Made by a program: the position numbers and the translations under genes
Shown here: in pieces, positions 1-12,400 of the stretch
How positions within the stretch are numbered: position 1 is the first letter of the stretch
Layout: every line of letters begins with the position of its first letter
DNA from: Apostichopus japonicus
Taxonomy: Eukaryota; Echinodermata; Holothuroidea; Aspidochirotida; Stichopodidae
Length of the DNA: 64,000 bases
Direction of reading: 5' to 3'
Assembly: GCF_037975245.1 (NCBI RefSeq)
Contig: NC_092580.1
Span: forward strand, 17,868,001 to 17,932,000
The notes under the pieces: model-generated
The model's database searches: none
Told to the model about the DNA's origin: nothing
The model's input: the letters and a program-made list of their open reading frames with translations, nothing else

Positions 1-2262
1 CTAGTTTGGTCTATTCAATGCGTTTGTCGAACGGGGTCCACAATGCTGCAGTAATGATGGCGTAGGAATCAGCAACGTAGCCAGGAATTTGAAAGGGGGA
101 GCACTTTTTTGCGATGATATGGGAGTGGGGTGTCCCCCTCCCCCTTTGAGTTTTTTTGAACAATTGCAGGTCCTTAGAACGACCTGGTGCAATGTTTTTG
201 CAGTTTCATAATTATCATATGATATTATCAGCAGATTTTGTTTCCTGTTTGAATTCGTTTACATGTTATTTTACATATTAGGCTATATCAGAAAGACAAA
301 CGTAGTGCTCTTTTACAATTTTTCCAGTAGGATGGTTCTTGTTTATTGTCCAATGTCTGGACTTAAATACATTTGACGAACTTAACTGATGGACAATATA
401 AACTTTCATATTTTGTAAGACCGCCAGATGTGCAGTGGCCTAAAAACAAATATCGTTATCGCAGTGTATTAGCAGTGAAATAATTATTTGTAGGAAGCGC
501 GTATCACGTACGATTGCTAGCTAGCTTCATAACATGCTGTTCGTGCAACAACTTAGGACGAATCATAGAAAGGATGATAACGAACGTTGATGACGTCGTT
601 GAGCATACGGTTCGTGACACTCCATCGATGGCGGTTAGGTAGGCAATATATATTTTTTTACGCAGTAGTCAGTATAGGCCTGAATGTTACTACGTTTTTA
701 GTCGAGTTAACGGAGCTGACTAGTATTCAAGAACAAAAGAGCACTGACAAAATACCATGCAAACAACAGTTTTTAACATTTTTGCGACACTGAAAGGGGG
801 ACGGTCGCTCCCCCTGCTCCCCTGGCTACGTCCATGGTGGGAATTAATTACTATTGAAGAGTGATATGGCCATGCAGGAAAACGGTGTTGATTAAAGGCA
901 GTACGGTAACCACGGGGGAAGAGTACTGGCCTAGCGTGTGTGGGGGGATGTGCCCCTTACTCCAATTTTTCAGACTTTGGATCACTCCCCAAATTTTGTG
1001 TCCCTCCTCTCTCCACCCCCACCCCCCTCCCCCGCCCAACTAAATCGATATAATTTGTTATGGGTCCACTTGATATAGCTAAGGAGACTTATAGTTTTTT
1101 AGATATTATTTTGGCCCTAATGGGACTCTTGGTTAGTGGGTCGATGATGTATTTGATATGTTCTAACTGTTCGTGACGCTCCATCGAGTGCGGTTAGGTA
1201 GGCAATATATATTTTTTTTACGCAGTGGCCAACTGTAGGCTTGTAATAGTCTACAGGCTACATTTATCTTATTGCATCTGCCAAACTAAGTAAGTAGCTG
1301 CATTAGTATAGGCCTGAATGTTACTACGTTTTTAATCGAGTTAACGGAGCTGACTAGTATTCAAGAACAAAAGAGCACTGACAAAATACCATGCAAACAA
1401 CAGTTTTTAACGTTTTTGCGACACTGAAAGGGGAACGGTCGCTCCCCCTGCTCCCCTGGCTACGTCCCTGGTAGGAATTAATTACTATTGAAGAGTGATA
1501 TGGCCATGCAGGAAAACGGTGTTGATTAAAGGCAGTACGGTAACCATGGGGGAACGGTACTGGCGTAGCGTGTGTGTGGGGGATGTGCCCCTTACTCCAA
1601 TTTTTCAGACTTTGGATCACTCCCCAAATTTTGTGTCCCTCCTCCCTCCACCCCAAACCCCCCCCCCCCCCACCCCCCGCCCAACTAAATCGATATCATT
1701 TGTGATCAGTTTATAAAAAATAACGCGATTATATTGCTTCAAAGAACGGTCTGTAACCCTTCAAGTAATTTTTCTGCTTCTGTTGTATACTGGTTAAAAC
1801 CCATCTCGGGTATCACAACGAGGATGCTGGTACGCAGCGCAGCAGAGCTATAGAAACAATGTGTGGGCAATCTAGTTTTAAACACCCTCAAGACTAGGGC
1901 TCTCCTTAACTGCCAAGGATTGCATATACCAGTCTTTCATAGTCCTATGATAAAAACTACTGAAAAGCACGATGATTTTTACATACTAACTTGTGGGGCC
2001 TTGACCACCAGCCCACTCTGTCTCCTCTATTGGAGAAATCTGGCCCCCGGTCTGGTCCCAAAGTAAAGATTCACTAGCTTGGTCTATTCAATGCGTTTGT
2101 CGAATGGGGTCCACAATGCTGGAGTAATGATGGTGTAGGAATTACTTACTATATTGAAGAGTGATGGGCATGCAGAAAAACGCTGCTGTTTGGAGGCGGT
2201 ACGGTAACCATGGGGAAAGGGAGCTGGCCTTGCGTGTGTGTTGGGGGATATGCCCCTCCCTG
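1..2262. repeat. Related copies of a dispersed host sequence, partly in tandem
   Basis: The sequence that carries the hAT-type insertion (1-69 plus 837-1168) recurs at 1471-1702 and 2074-2262. A tail of it (about 1053-1150) also recurs at about 3385-3530, directly before the large satellite. Positions 610-1168 and 1169-1702 form a tandem duplication. The second copy contains only the right part of the hAT element and has an extra segment of about 80 bp at 1228-1308. Shared landmarks are GGTCTATTCAATGCG, GAAGAGTGAT and GGATCACTCCCC. I see nothing coding here. The interval 1703-2073 is unique and featureless apart from weak short frames. Confidence 0.75.
70..836. mobile_element. Non-autonomous hAT-type DNA transposon with 8-bp target duplication
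   Basis: The ends are imperfect terminal inverted repeats: CAGCAACGTAGCCAGG at 70-85 and the complement of CATGGACGTAGCCAGG at 821-836, matching at 13 of 16 positions. They are flanked by GTAGGAAT (62-69) and GTGGGAAT (837-844), an 8-bp target duplication with one difference. An 8-bp duplication is the hallmark of the hAT superfamily. A paralogous copy of the surrounding DNA at 2074-2262 lacks the element and has a single GTAGGAAT at 2135-2142, which acts as an empty site. No transposase-like frame is visible inside, so it is non-autonomous. Confidence 0.8.
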
Positions 2263-2269
2263 GTAGAAA

Positions 2270-2835
2270 TTCCAGTAGAACCCAGTTAAAAAATCAACTA
2301 GGTTCTACTAGGGCCTACTATGTTTAACTGGTTTTAACTGTGTTTAACTGGGTCTTACTGGGTTCCAACTTGACTATGCTGTGCATGAGCTAGGTTCCAC
2401 TGGGTTTACATAATGTTCAACTGGGTTTGTTCAGGCCCAACTGAATTTGAACTATGTTTGAACTGATCCAGCTGGGTTTCAACTAGGTTTCACTGGTTTT
2501 TGCACTAGCCCAACTGGGTTTGAACTATGTTGACTGGTGAACTTGCCCTGTTAGGGTTGAAGTAGGTTTCATTGGTTTTGCACTGGCCCAACTGGGTTTG
2601 GACTATTGGCTGGTGAACTGACCCAGCTGGGGTTTAACTAGGTTTCACTGGTTTGCACAGGCCCAACTGGGTTTTAACTATGTTTACTGGTGAACTTGCC
2701 CTGTTGGGGTTGAACTAGGTTTCACACTGGCCCAACTGGGTTTGGACTATGTTGACTGGTGAACTTGCCATGTTGGGGTTGAACTAGGTTTCACACTGGC
2801 CCAACTGGGTTTGGACTATGTTGACTGCTTTTATT
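2270..2835. repeat. Degenerate AACTGGGTTT tandem repeat
   Basis: The motif AACTGGGTTT and variants (AACTAGGTTTCACTGG, GTTGACTGGTGAACTTGCC) recur throughout. Towards the right end they organise into units of about 60-90 bp that are nearly identical (for example the segments ending at 2757 and 2823). This is minisatellite-like and non-coding. The following 2836-3380 is AT-rich unique sequence in which I see no supported gene. Confidence 0.8.
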
Positions 2836-3471
2836 TTAGGCGTAATTATCGAGAATATTATAATGTAAGTTCGTAGGCAGTAACGGTATCGTAATATATT
2901 GAAAATGCTAAATTTGCCAACTTATGAGGGGGTGTAAAATAAATCTTTGTCATATTTATCGCAGTTATGATTGAACGATTAAACTTTTGTACCGCAATGA
3001 TTAAAAATATGAAATATTGACTATAAAATAAATTTGAACAAATTATGTTATACTGTACTTTGTTCGGCCAATTTGAACAATTGGTAGGCAAAATGCATCC
3101 CTAGTGGTATGATCCGACTAAATTTGAACTTTGACATTTGTCTTGCGTCAGCGCTAAAATTTATAAAATCTGAAACCACAAACCACATACGCCAACAGAA
3201 GCTTCGCAGAATCGCATTTGTAACCGATTTTACCAACAATTTTAAATTATTACCGCGGCTAAGTTCCCTCCTTTGTGATCTTGCAGTATCTTTATATTAT
3301 TGCCTTGATTGTTGTTTCAAACATGAAGTGTCCTTTTGGCATAATAACATACTTTTCGAAAGTTATTATCCTCCACCCACCCCCACCTGCCCAACCAATA
3401 TCAAACTTTTGCTATGGGTCCATTAGATATCGCTAAGGGGACTTATAGTTTTATAGGTGTTACTTTGGCCC

Positions 3472-6400
3472 TAATGGGAGGCTTGGTTAGTGTGTGGGTT
3501 ATGTATTTGATATGTTTTGACTGTTTTTCTTGCCTTATCGTTTCAGATGCAAAAGACAGATTTAGACGTAGGACGATAACGACGTAAGAAGAAGAAGAAG
3601 GATGATGTCTGTGAAAGGTGGATACAGACGGAAGGAGGTGGATTAAGACGCTGGAAGATGCCACCAGAAGAAGAGGGGGGGGGGGGGTCCCAGGGTTAGT
3701 GGGTGGGTTATGTATTTGATATGCTCTTACTGTTTTTCTAGCCTTGTTGTTTCAGATGCAGAAGACAGATTTAGACGTAGGAGGGTGACGACGTAAGAAG
3801 AAGGGTGATGTCTGTGGAAGGTGGATACAGACGGAAGGAGGTGGATTAGGACGCTGGAAGATGCCGCCAGAAGAAGAGGGGGGGGGGGGGTCTCAGGGTT
3901 AGTGGGTGGGTTATGTATTTGATATGCTCTTACTGTTTTTCTAGCCTTGTTGTTTCAGATGCAGAAGACAGATTTAGACGTAGGAGGGTGACGACGTAAG
4001 AAGAAGGGTGAGGTCTGTGGAAGGTGGATACAGACGGAAGGAGGTAGATAAAGACGCTGGAAGATGCGACCAGAAGAAGAGGGGGGGAGGGTCCCAGGGT
4101 TAGTGGGTGGGTTATGTATTTGATATGTTCTTACTGTTTTTCTAGCCTTGTTGTTTCAGATGCAGAAGACAGATTTAGACGTAGGAGGGTGACGACGTAA
4201 GAAGAAGGGTGAGGTCTGTGGAAGGTGGATACAGACGGAAGGAGGTGGATTAAGACGCTGGAAGATGCCACCAGAAGAAGAGGGGGGGGTCCCAGGGTTA
4301 GTGGGTGGGTTATGTATTTGATATGCTCTTACTGTTTTTCTAGCCTTGTTGTTTCAGATGCAGAAGACAGATTTAGACGTAGGAGGGTGACGACGTAAGA
4401 AGAAGGGTGATGTCTGTGGAAGGTGGATACAGACGGAAGGAGGTGGATTAAGACGCTGGAAGATGCCACCAGAAGAAGAGGGGGGGTCCCAGGGTTAGTG
4501 GGTGGGTTATGTATTTGATATGCTCTTACTGTTTTTCTAGCCTTGTTGTTTCAGATGCAGAAGACAGATTTAGACGTAGGAGGGTGACGACGTAAGAAGA
4601 AGGGTGAGGTCTGTGGAAGGTGGATACAGACGGAAGGAGGTGGATTAAGACGCTGGAAGATGCCACCAGAAGAAGAGGGGGGGGTCCCAGGGTTAGTGGG
4701 TGGGTTATGTATTTGATATGCTCTTACTGTTTTTCTAGCCTTGTTGTTTCAGATGCAGAAGACAGATTTAGACGTAGGAGGGTGACGACGTAAGAAGAAG
4801 GGTGATGTCTGTGGAAGGTGGATACAGACGGAAGGAGGTGGATTAGGACGCTGGAAGATGCCGCCAGAAGAAGAGGGGGGGGGGGTCTCAGGGTTAGTGG
4901 GTGGGTTATGTATTTGATATGTTCTTACTGTTTTTCTAGCCTTGTTGTTTCAGATGCAGAAGACAGATTTAGACGTAGGAGGGTGACGACGTAAGAAGAA
5001 GGGTGAGGTCTGTGGAAGGTGGATACAGACGGAAGGAGGTAGATAAAGACGCTGGAAGATGCGACCAGAAGAAGAGGGGGGGGGGGGTCCCAGGGTTAGT
5101 GGGTGCGTTATGTATTTGATATGCTCTTACTGTTTTTCTAGCCTTGTTGTTTCAGATGCAGAAGACAGATTTAGACGTAGGAGGGTGACGACGTAAGAAG
5201 AAGGGTGAGGTCTGTGGAAGGTGGATACAGACGGAAGGAGGTAGATAAAGACGCTGGAAGATGCGACCAGAAGAAGAGGGGGGGGGTCCCAGGGTTAGTG
5301 GGTGGGTTATGTATTTGATATGTTCTTACTGTTTTTCTAGCCTTGTTGTTTCAGATGCAGAAGACAGATTTAGACGTAGGTCGGTGACGACGTAAGAAGA
5401 AGGGTGAGGTCTGTGGAAGGTGGATGCAGACGGAAGGAGGTAGATTAAGACGCTGGAAGATGCCACCAGATGAATAGGGGGGGGGGTCCCAGGGTTAGTG
5501 GGTGGGTTTTATATTTGATATGTTCTTACTGTTTTTCTTGCCTTGTTGTTTCAGATGCAGAAGACAGATTTAGATGTAGGAGGGTGACGACGTAAGAAGA
5601 AGGGTGAGGTCTGTGGAAGGTGGATACAGACGGAAGGAGGTAGATAAAGACGCTGGAAGATGCGACCAGAAGAAGAGGGGGGGGTCCCAGGGTTAGTGGG
5701 TGGGTTATGTATTTGATATGTTCTTACTGTTTTTCTAGCCTTGTTGTTTCAGATGCAGAAGACAGATTTAGACGTAGGTCGGTGACGACGTAAGAAGAAG
5801 GGTGAGGTCTGTGGAAGGTGGATACAGACGGAAGGAGGTAGATAAAGACGCTGGAAGATGCGACCAGAAGAAGAGGGGGGGGTCCCAGGGTTAGTGGGTG
5901 GGTTATGTATTTGATTTGTTCTTACTGTTTTTCTAGCCTTGTTGTTTCAGATGCAGAAGACAGATTTAGACGTAGGTCGGTGACGACGTAAGAAGAAGGG
6001 TGATGTCTGTGGAAGGTGGATGCAGACGGAAGGAGGTAGATTAAGACGCTGGAAGATGCCACCAGATAAATAGGGGGGGGGGTCCCAGGGTTATTGGGTG
6101 GGTTATGTATTTGATATGTTCTTACTGTTTTTCTAGCCTTGTTGTTTCAGATGCAGAAGACAGATTTAGACGTAGGTCGGTGACGTCGTAAGAAGAAGGG
6201 TGATGTCTGTGGAAGGTGGATGCAGACGGAAGGAGGTAGATTAAGACGCTGGAAGATGCCACCAGATGAATAGGGGGGGGGGTCCCAGGGTTAGTGGGTG
6301 GGTTATGTATTTGATATGTTCATACTGTTTTTCTAGCCTTGTTGTTTCAGATGCAGAAGACAGATTTAGACGTAGGAGGGTGACGACGTAAGAAGAAGGG

Positions 6401-9400
6401 TGAGGTCTGTGGAAGGTGGATACAGACGGAAGGAGGTAGATAAAGACGCTGGAAGATGCGACCAGAAGAAGAGGGGGGTCCCAGGGTTAGTGGGTGGGTT
6501 ATGTATTTGATATGCTCTTACTGTTTTTCTAGCCTTGTTGTTTCAGATGCAGAAGACAGATTTAGACGTAGGTCGGTGACGACGTAAGAAGAAGGGTGAG
6601 GTCTGTGGAAGGTGGATGCAGACGGAAGGAGGTAGATTAAGACGCTGGAAGATGCCACCAGATAAATAGGGGGGGGGGGGGTCCCAGGGTTATTGGGTGG
6701 GTTATGTATTTGATATGTTCTTACTGTTTTTCTAGCCTTGTTGTTTCAGATGCAGAAGACAGATTTAGACGTAGGTCGGTGACGTCGTAAGAAGAAGGGT
6801 GATGTCTGTGGAAGGTGGATGCAGACGGAAGGAGGTAGATTAAGACGCTGGAAGATGCCACCAGATGAATAGAGGGGGGTCCCAGGGTTAGTGGGTGGGT
6901 TATGTATTTGATATGTTCTTACTGTTTTTCTAGCCTTGTTGTTTCAGATGCAGAAGACAGATTTAGACGTAGGAGGGTGACGACGTAAGAAGAAGGGTGA
7001 GGTCTGTGGAAGGTGGATGCAGACGGAAGGAGGTAGATAAAGACGCTGGAAGATGCGACCAGAAGAAGAGGGGGGGGTCTCAGGGTTAGTGGGTGGGTTA
7101 TGTATTTGATATGCTCTTACTATTTTTCTAGCCTTGTTGTTTCAGATGCAGAAGACAGATTTAGACGTAAAAGGGTGACGACGTAAGAAGAAGGGTGAGG
7201 TCTGTGGAAGGTGGATACAGACGGAAGGAGGTAGATAAAGACGCTGGAAGATGCGACCAGAAGAAGAGGGGGGTCCCAGGGTTAGTGGGTGGGTTATGTA
7301 TTTGATATGCTCTTACTGTTTTTCTAGCCTTGTTGTTTCAGATGCAGAAGACAGATTTAGACGTAAAAGGGTGACGACGTAAGAAGAAGGGTGAGGTCTG
7401 TGGAAGGTGGATGCAGACGGAAGGAGGTAGATTAAGACGCTGGAAGATGCCACCAGATGAATAGGGGGATCCCAGGGTTAGTGGGTGGGTTATGTATTTG
7501 ATATGCTCTTACTGTTTTTCTAGCCTTGTTGTTTCATATGCAGAAGACAAATTTAGACGTAGGAGGGTGACGACGTAAGAAGAAGGGTGAGGTCTGTGAA
7601 AGGTGGATACAGACGGAAGGAGGTAGATAAAGACGCTGGAAGATGCGACCAGAAGAAGGGGGGGGGGGGGGGGGGGTCCCAGGGTTAGTGGGTGGGTTAT
7701 GTATTTGATTTGTTCTTACTGTTTTTCTAGCCTTGTTGTTTCAGATGCAGAAGACAGATTTAGACGTAGGTCGGTGACGACGTAAGAAGAAGGGTGATGT
7801 CTGTGGAAGGTGGATGCAGACGGAAGGAGGTAGATTAAGACGCTGGAAGATGCCACCAGATAAATAGGGGGGGGGGGTCCCAGGGTTATTGGGTGGGTTA
7901 TGTATTTGATATGTTCTTACTGTTTTTCTAGCCTTGTTGTTTCAGATGCAGAAGACAGATTTAGACGTAGGTCGGTGACGTCGTAAGAAGAAGGGTGATG
8001 TCTGTGGAAGGTGGATGCAGACGGAAGGAGGTAGATTAAGACGCTGGAAGATGCCACCAGATGAATAGGGGGGGGGGGGGGGTCCCAGGGTTAGTGGGTG
8101 GGTTATATATTTGATATGTTCTTACTGTTTTTCTAGCCTTGTTGTTTCAGATGCATAAGACAGATTTAGACGTAGGATGGTGACGACGTAAGAAGAAGGG
8201 TGAGGTCTGTGGAAGGTGGATACAGACGGAAGGAGGTAGATAAAGACGCTGGAAGATGCGACCAGAAGAAGAGGGGGGGGGTCTCAGGGTTAGTGGGTGG
8301 GTTATGTATTTGATATGCTCTTACTATTTTTCTAGCCTTGTTGTTTCAGATGCAGAAGACAGATTTAGACGTAAAAGGGTGACGACGTAAGAAGAAGGGT
8401 GAGGTCTGTGGAAGGTGGATACAGACGGAAGGAGGTAGATAAAGATGCTGGAAGATGCGACCAGAAGAAGAGGGGGGTCCCAGGGTTAGTGGGTGGGTTA
8501 TGTATTTGATATGCTCTTACTGTTTTTCTAGCCTTGTTGTTTCAGATGCAGAAGACAGATTTAGACGTAAAAGGGTGACGACGTAAGAAGAAGGGTGAGG
8601 TCTGTCGAAGGTGGATGCAGACGGAAGGAGGTAGATTAAGACGCTGGAAGATGCCACCAGATGAATAGGGGGGATCCCAGGGTTAGTGGGTGGGTTATGT
8701 ATTTGATATGCTCTTACTGTTTTTCTAGCCTTGTTGTTTCATATGCAGAAGACAAATTTAGACGTAGGAGGGTGACGACGTAAGAAGAAGGGTGAGGTCT
8801 GTGGAAGGTGGATACAGACGGAAGGAGGTAGATAAAGACGCTGGAAGATGCGACCAGAAGAAGAGGGGGGGGCCAGGGTTAGTGGGTGGGTTATGTATTT
8901 GATTTGTTCTTACTGTTTTTCTAGCCTTGTTGTTTCAGATGCAGAAGACAGATTTAGACGTAGGTCGGTGACGACGTAAGAAGAAGGGTGAGGTCTGTGG
9001 AAGGTGGATGCAGACGGAAGGAGGTAGATTAAGACGCTGGAAGATGCGACCAGAAGAAGAGGGGGGGGGGGGCCCAGGGTTAGTGGGTGGGTTATGTATT
9101 TGATTTGTTCTTACTGTTTTTCTAGCCTTGTTGTTTCAGATGCAGAAGACAGATTTAGACGTAGGTCGGTGACGACGTAAGAAGAAGGGTGATGTCTGTG
9201 GAAGGTGGATGCAGACGGAAGGAGGTAGATTAAGACGCTGGAAGATGCCACCAGATGAATAGGGGGGATCCCAGGGTTAGTGGGTGGGTTATGTATTTGA
9301 TATGCTCTTACTATTTTTCTAGCCTTGTTGTTTCATATGCAGAAGACAGATTTAGACGTAGGAGGGTGACGACGTAAGAAGAAGGGTGATGTCTGTGGAA

Positions 9401-12400
9401 GGTGGATACAGACGGAAGGAGGTGGATTAAGACGCTGGAAGATGCCACCAGAAGAAGAGGGGGGGGTCCCAGGGTTAGTGGGTGGGTTATGTATTTGATA
9501 TGCTCTTACTGTTTTTCTAGCCTTGTTGTTTCAGATGCAGAAGACAGATTTAGACGTAGGAGGGTGACGACGTAAGAAGAAGGGTGATGTCTGTGGAAGG
9601 TGGATACAGACGGAAGGAGGTAGATTAAGACGCTGGAAGATGCGACCAGAAGAAGAGGGGGGGGGGTCCCAGGGTTATTGGGTGGGTTATGTATTTGATA
9701 TGTTCTTTCTGTTTTTCTAGCCTTGTTGTTTCAGATGCAGAAGACAGATTTAGACGTAGGAGGGTGACGACGTGAGAAGAAGGGTGATGTCTGTGGAAGG
9801 TGGATACAGACGGAAGGAGATAGATTAAGACGCTGGAAGATGCGACCAGAAGAAGGGGGGTCCCAGGGTTAGTGGGTGGGTTATGTATTTGATATGTTCT
9901 TACTGTTTTTCTAGCCTTGTTGTTTCAGATGCAGAAGACAGATTTAGACGTAGGTCGGTGACGACGTAAGAAGAAGGGTGATGTCTGTGGAAGGTGGATA
10001 CAGACGGAAGGAGGTAGATTGAGACGCTGGAAGATGCCACCAGATGAATAGGGGGGGTCCCAGGGTTAGTGGGTGGGTTATGTATTTGATATGCTCTTGC
10101 TGTTTTTCTAGCCTTGTTGTTTCAGATGCAGAAGACAGATTTAGACGTAGGAGGGTGACGACGTAAGAAGAAGGGTGAGGTCTGTGGAAGGTGGATACAG
10201 ACGGAAGGAGGTAGATAAAGACGCTGGAAGATGCGACCAGAAGAAGAGGGGGGGCCCAGGGTTAGTGGGTGGGTTATGTATTTGATTTGTTCTTACTGTT
10301 TTTCTAGCCTTGTTGTTTCAGATGCAGAAGACAGATTTAGACGTAGGTCGGTGACGACGTAAGAAGAAGGGTGATGTCTGTGGAAGGTGGATGCAGACGA
10401 AAGGAGTTAGATTAAGACGCTGGAAGATGCCACCAGATAAATAGGGGGGGGTCCCGGGTTAGTGGGTGGGTTATGTATTTGATATGTTCTTCTGTTTTTC
10501 TAGCCTTGTTGTTTCAGATGCAGAAGACAGATTTAGACGTAGGAGGGTGACGACGTAAGAAGAAGGGTGATGTCTGTGGAAGGTGGATACAGACGAAAGA
10601 AGGTGGATTAAGACGCTGGAAGATGCCACCAGAAGAAGAGGGGGGTCCCAGGGATAGTGGGTGGGTTATGTATTTGATATGCTCTTACTGTTTTTCTAGC
10701 CTTGTTGTTTCAGATGCAGAAGACAGATTTAGACGTAGGAGGGTGACGACGTAAGAAGAAGGGTGAGGTCTGTGGAAGGTGGATACAGACGGAAGGAGGT
10801 AGATAAAGACGCTGGAAGATGCGACCAGAAGAAGAGGGGGGGGGTCCCAGGGTTATTGGGTGGGTTATGTATTTGACATGTTCTTACTGTTTTTCTAGCC
10901 TTGTTGTTTCAGATGCAGAAGACAGATTTAGACGTAGGAGGGTGACGACGTGAGAAGAAGGGTGATGTCTGTGGAAGGTGGATACAGACGGAAGGAGATA
11001 GATTAAGACGCTGGAAGATGCGACCAGAAGAAGGGGGGGTCCCAGGGTTAGTGGGTGGGTTATGTATTTGATATGTTCTTACTGTTTTTCTAGCCTTGTT
11101 GTTTCAGATGCAGAAGACAGATTTAGACGTAGGTCGGTGACGACGTAAGAAGAAGGGTGATGTCTGTGGAAGGTGGATACAGACGGAAGGAGGTCGATTT
11201 AGACGCTGGAAGATGCCACCAGAAGAAGAGGGGGGGTCCCAGGGATAGTGGGTGGGTTATGTATTTGATATGCTCTTACTGTTTTTCTAGCCTTGTTGTT
11301 TCAGATGCAGAAGACAGATTTAGACGTAAAAGGGTGACGACGTAAGAAGAAGGGTGATGTCTGTGGAAGGTGGATGCAGACGGAAGGAGATAGATTAAGA
11401 CGCTGGAAGATGACACCAGATGAATAGGGGGGGGGGGGGTCCCAGGGTTAGTTGATGGCTTATGTATTTGATATGCTCTTACTGTTTTTCTAACCTTGTT
11501 GTTTCAGATGCAGAAGACAGATTTAGACGTAGGAGGGTGACGACGTAAGAAGAAGGGTTATGTCTGTGGAAGGTGGATACAGACGGAAGGAGGTAGATAA
11601 AGACGCTGGAAGATGCGACCAGATGAATAGGGGGGGGGGGGGTCCCAGGCTTAGTGGATGGGTTATGTATTTGATATGCTCTTTCTGTTTTTCTAGCCTT
11701 GTTGTTTCAGATGCAGAAGACAGATTTAGACGTAGGTCGGTGACGACGTAAGAAGAAGGGTGATGTCTGTGGAAGGTGGATGCAGACGGAAGGAGGTAGA
11801 TTAAGACGCTGGAAGATGACACTAGATGAATAGGGGGGGGGGGGGTCCCAGGGTTAGTGGATGGGTTATGTATTTGATATGCTCTTACTGTTTTTCTAGC
11901 CTTGTTGTTTCAGATGCAGAAGACAGATTTAGACGTAGGAGGGTGACGACGTAAGAAGAAGGGTGATGTCTGTGGAAGGTGGATACAGACGGAAGGAGGT
12001 AGATAAAGACGCTGGAAGATGCGACCAGAAGAAGAGGGGGGGGGGGTCCCAGGGTTATTGGGTGGGTTATGTATTTGATATGTTCTTTCTGTTTTTCTAG
12101 CCTTGTTGTTTCAGATGCAGAAGACAGATTTAGACGTAGGAGGGTGACGACGTGAGAAGAAGGGTGATGTCTGTGGAAGGTGGATACAGACGGAAGGAGA
12201 TAGATTAAGACGCTGGAAGATGCGACCAGAAGAAGAGGGGGGGGGTCCCAGGGTTATTGGGTGGGTTATGTATTTGATATGTTCTTTCTGTTTTTCTAGC
12301 CTTGTTGTTTCAGATGCAGAAGACAGATTTAGACGTAGGAGGGTGACGACGTGAGAAGAAGGGTGATGTCTGTGGAAGGTGGATACAGACGGAAGGAGAT

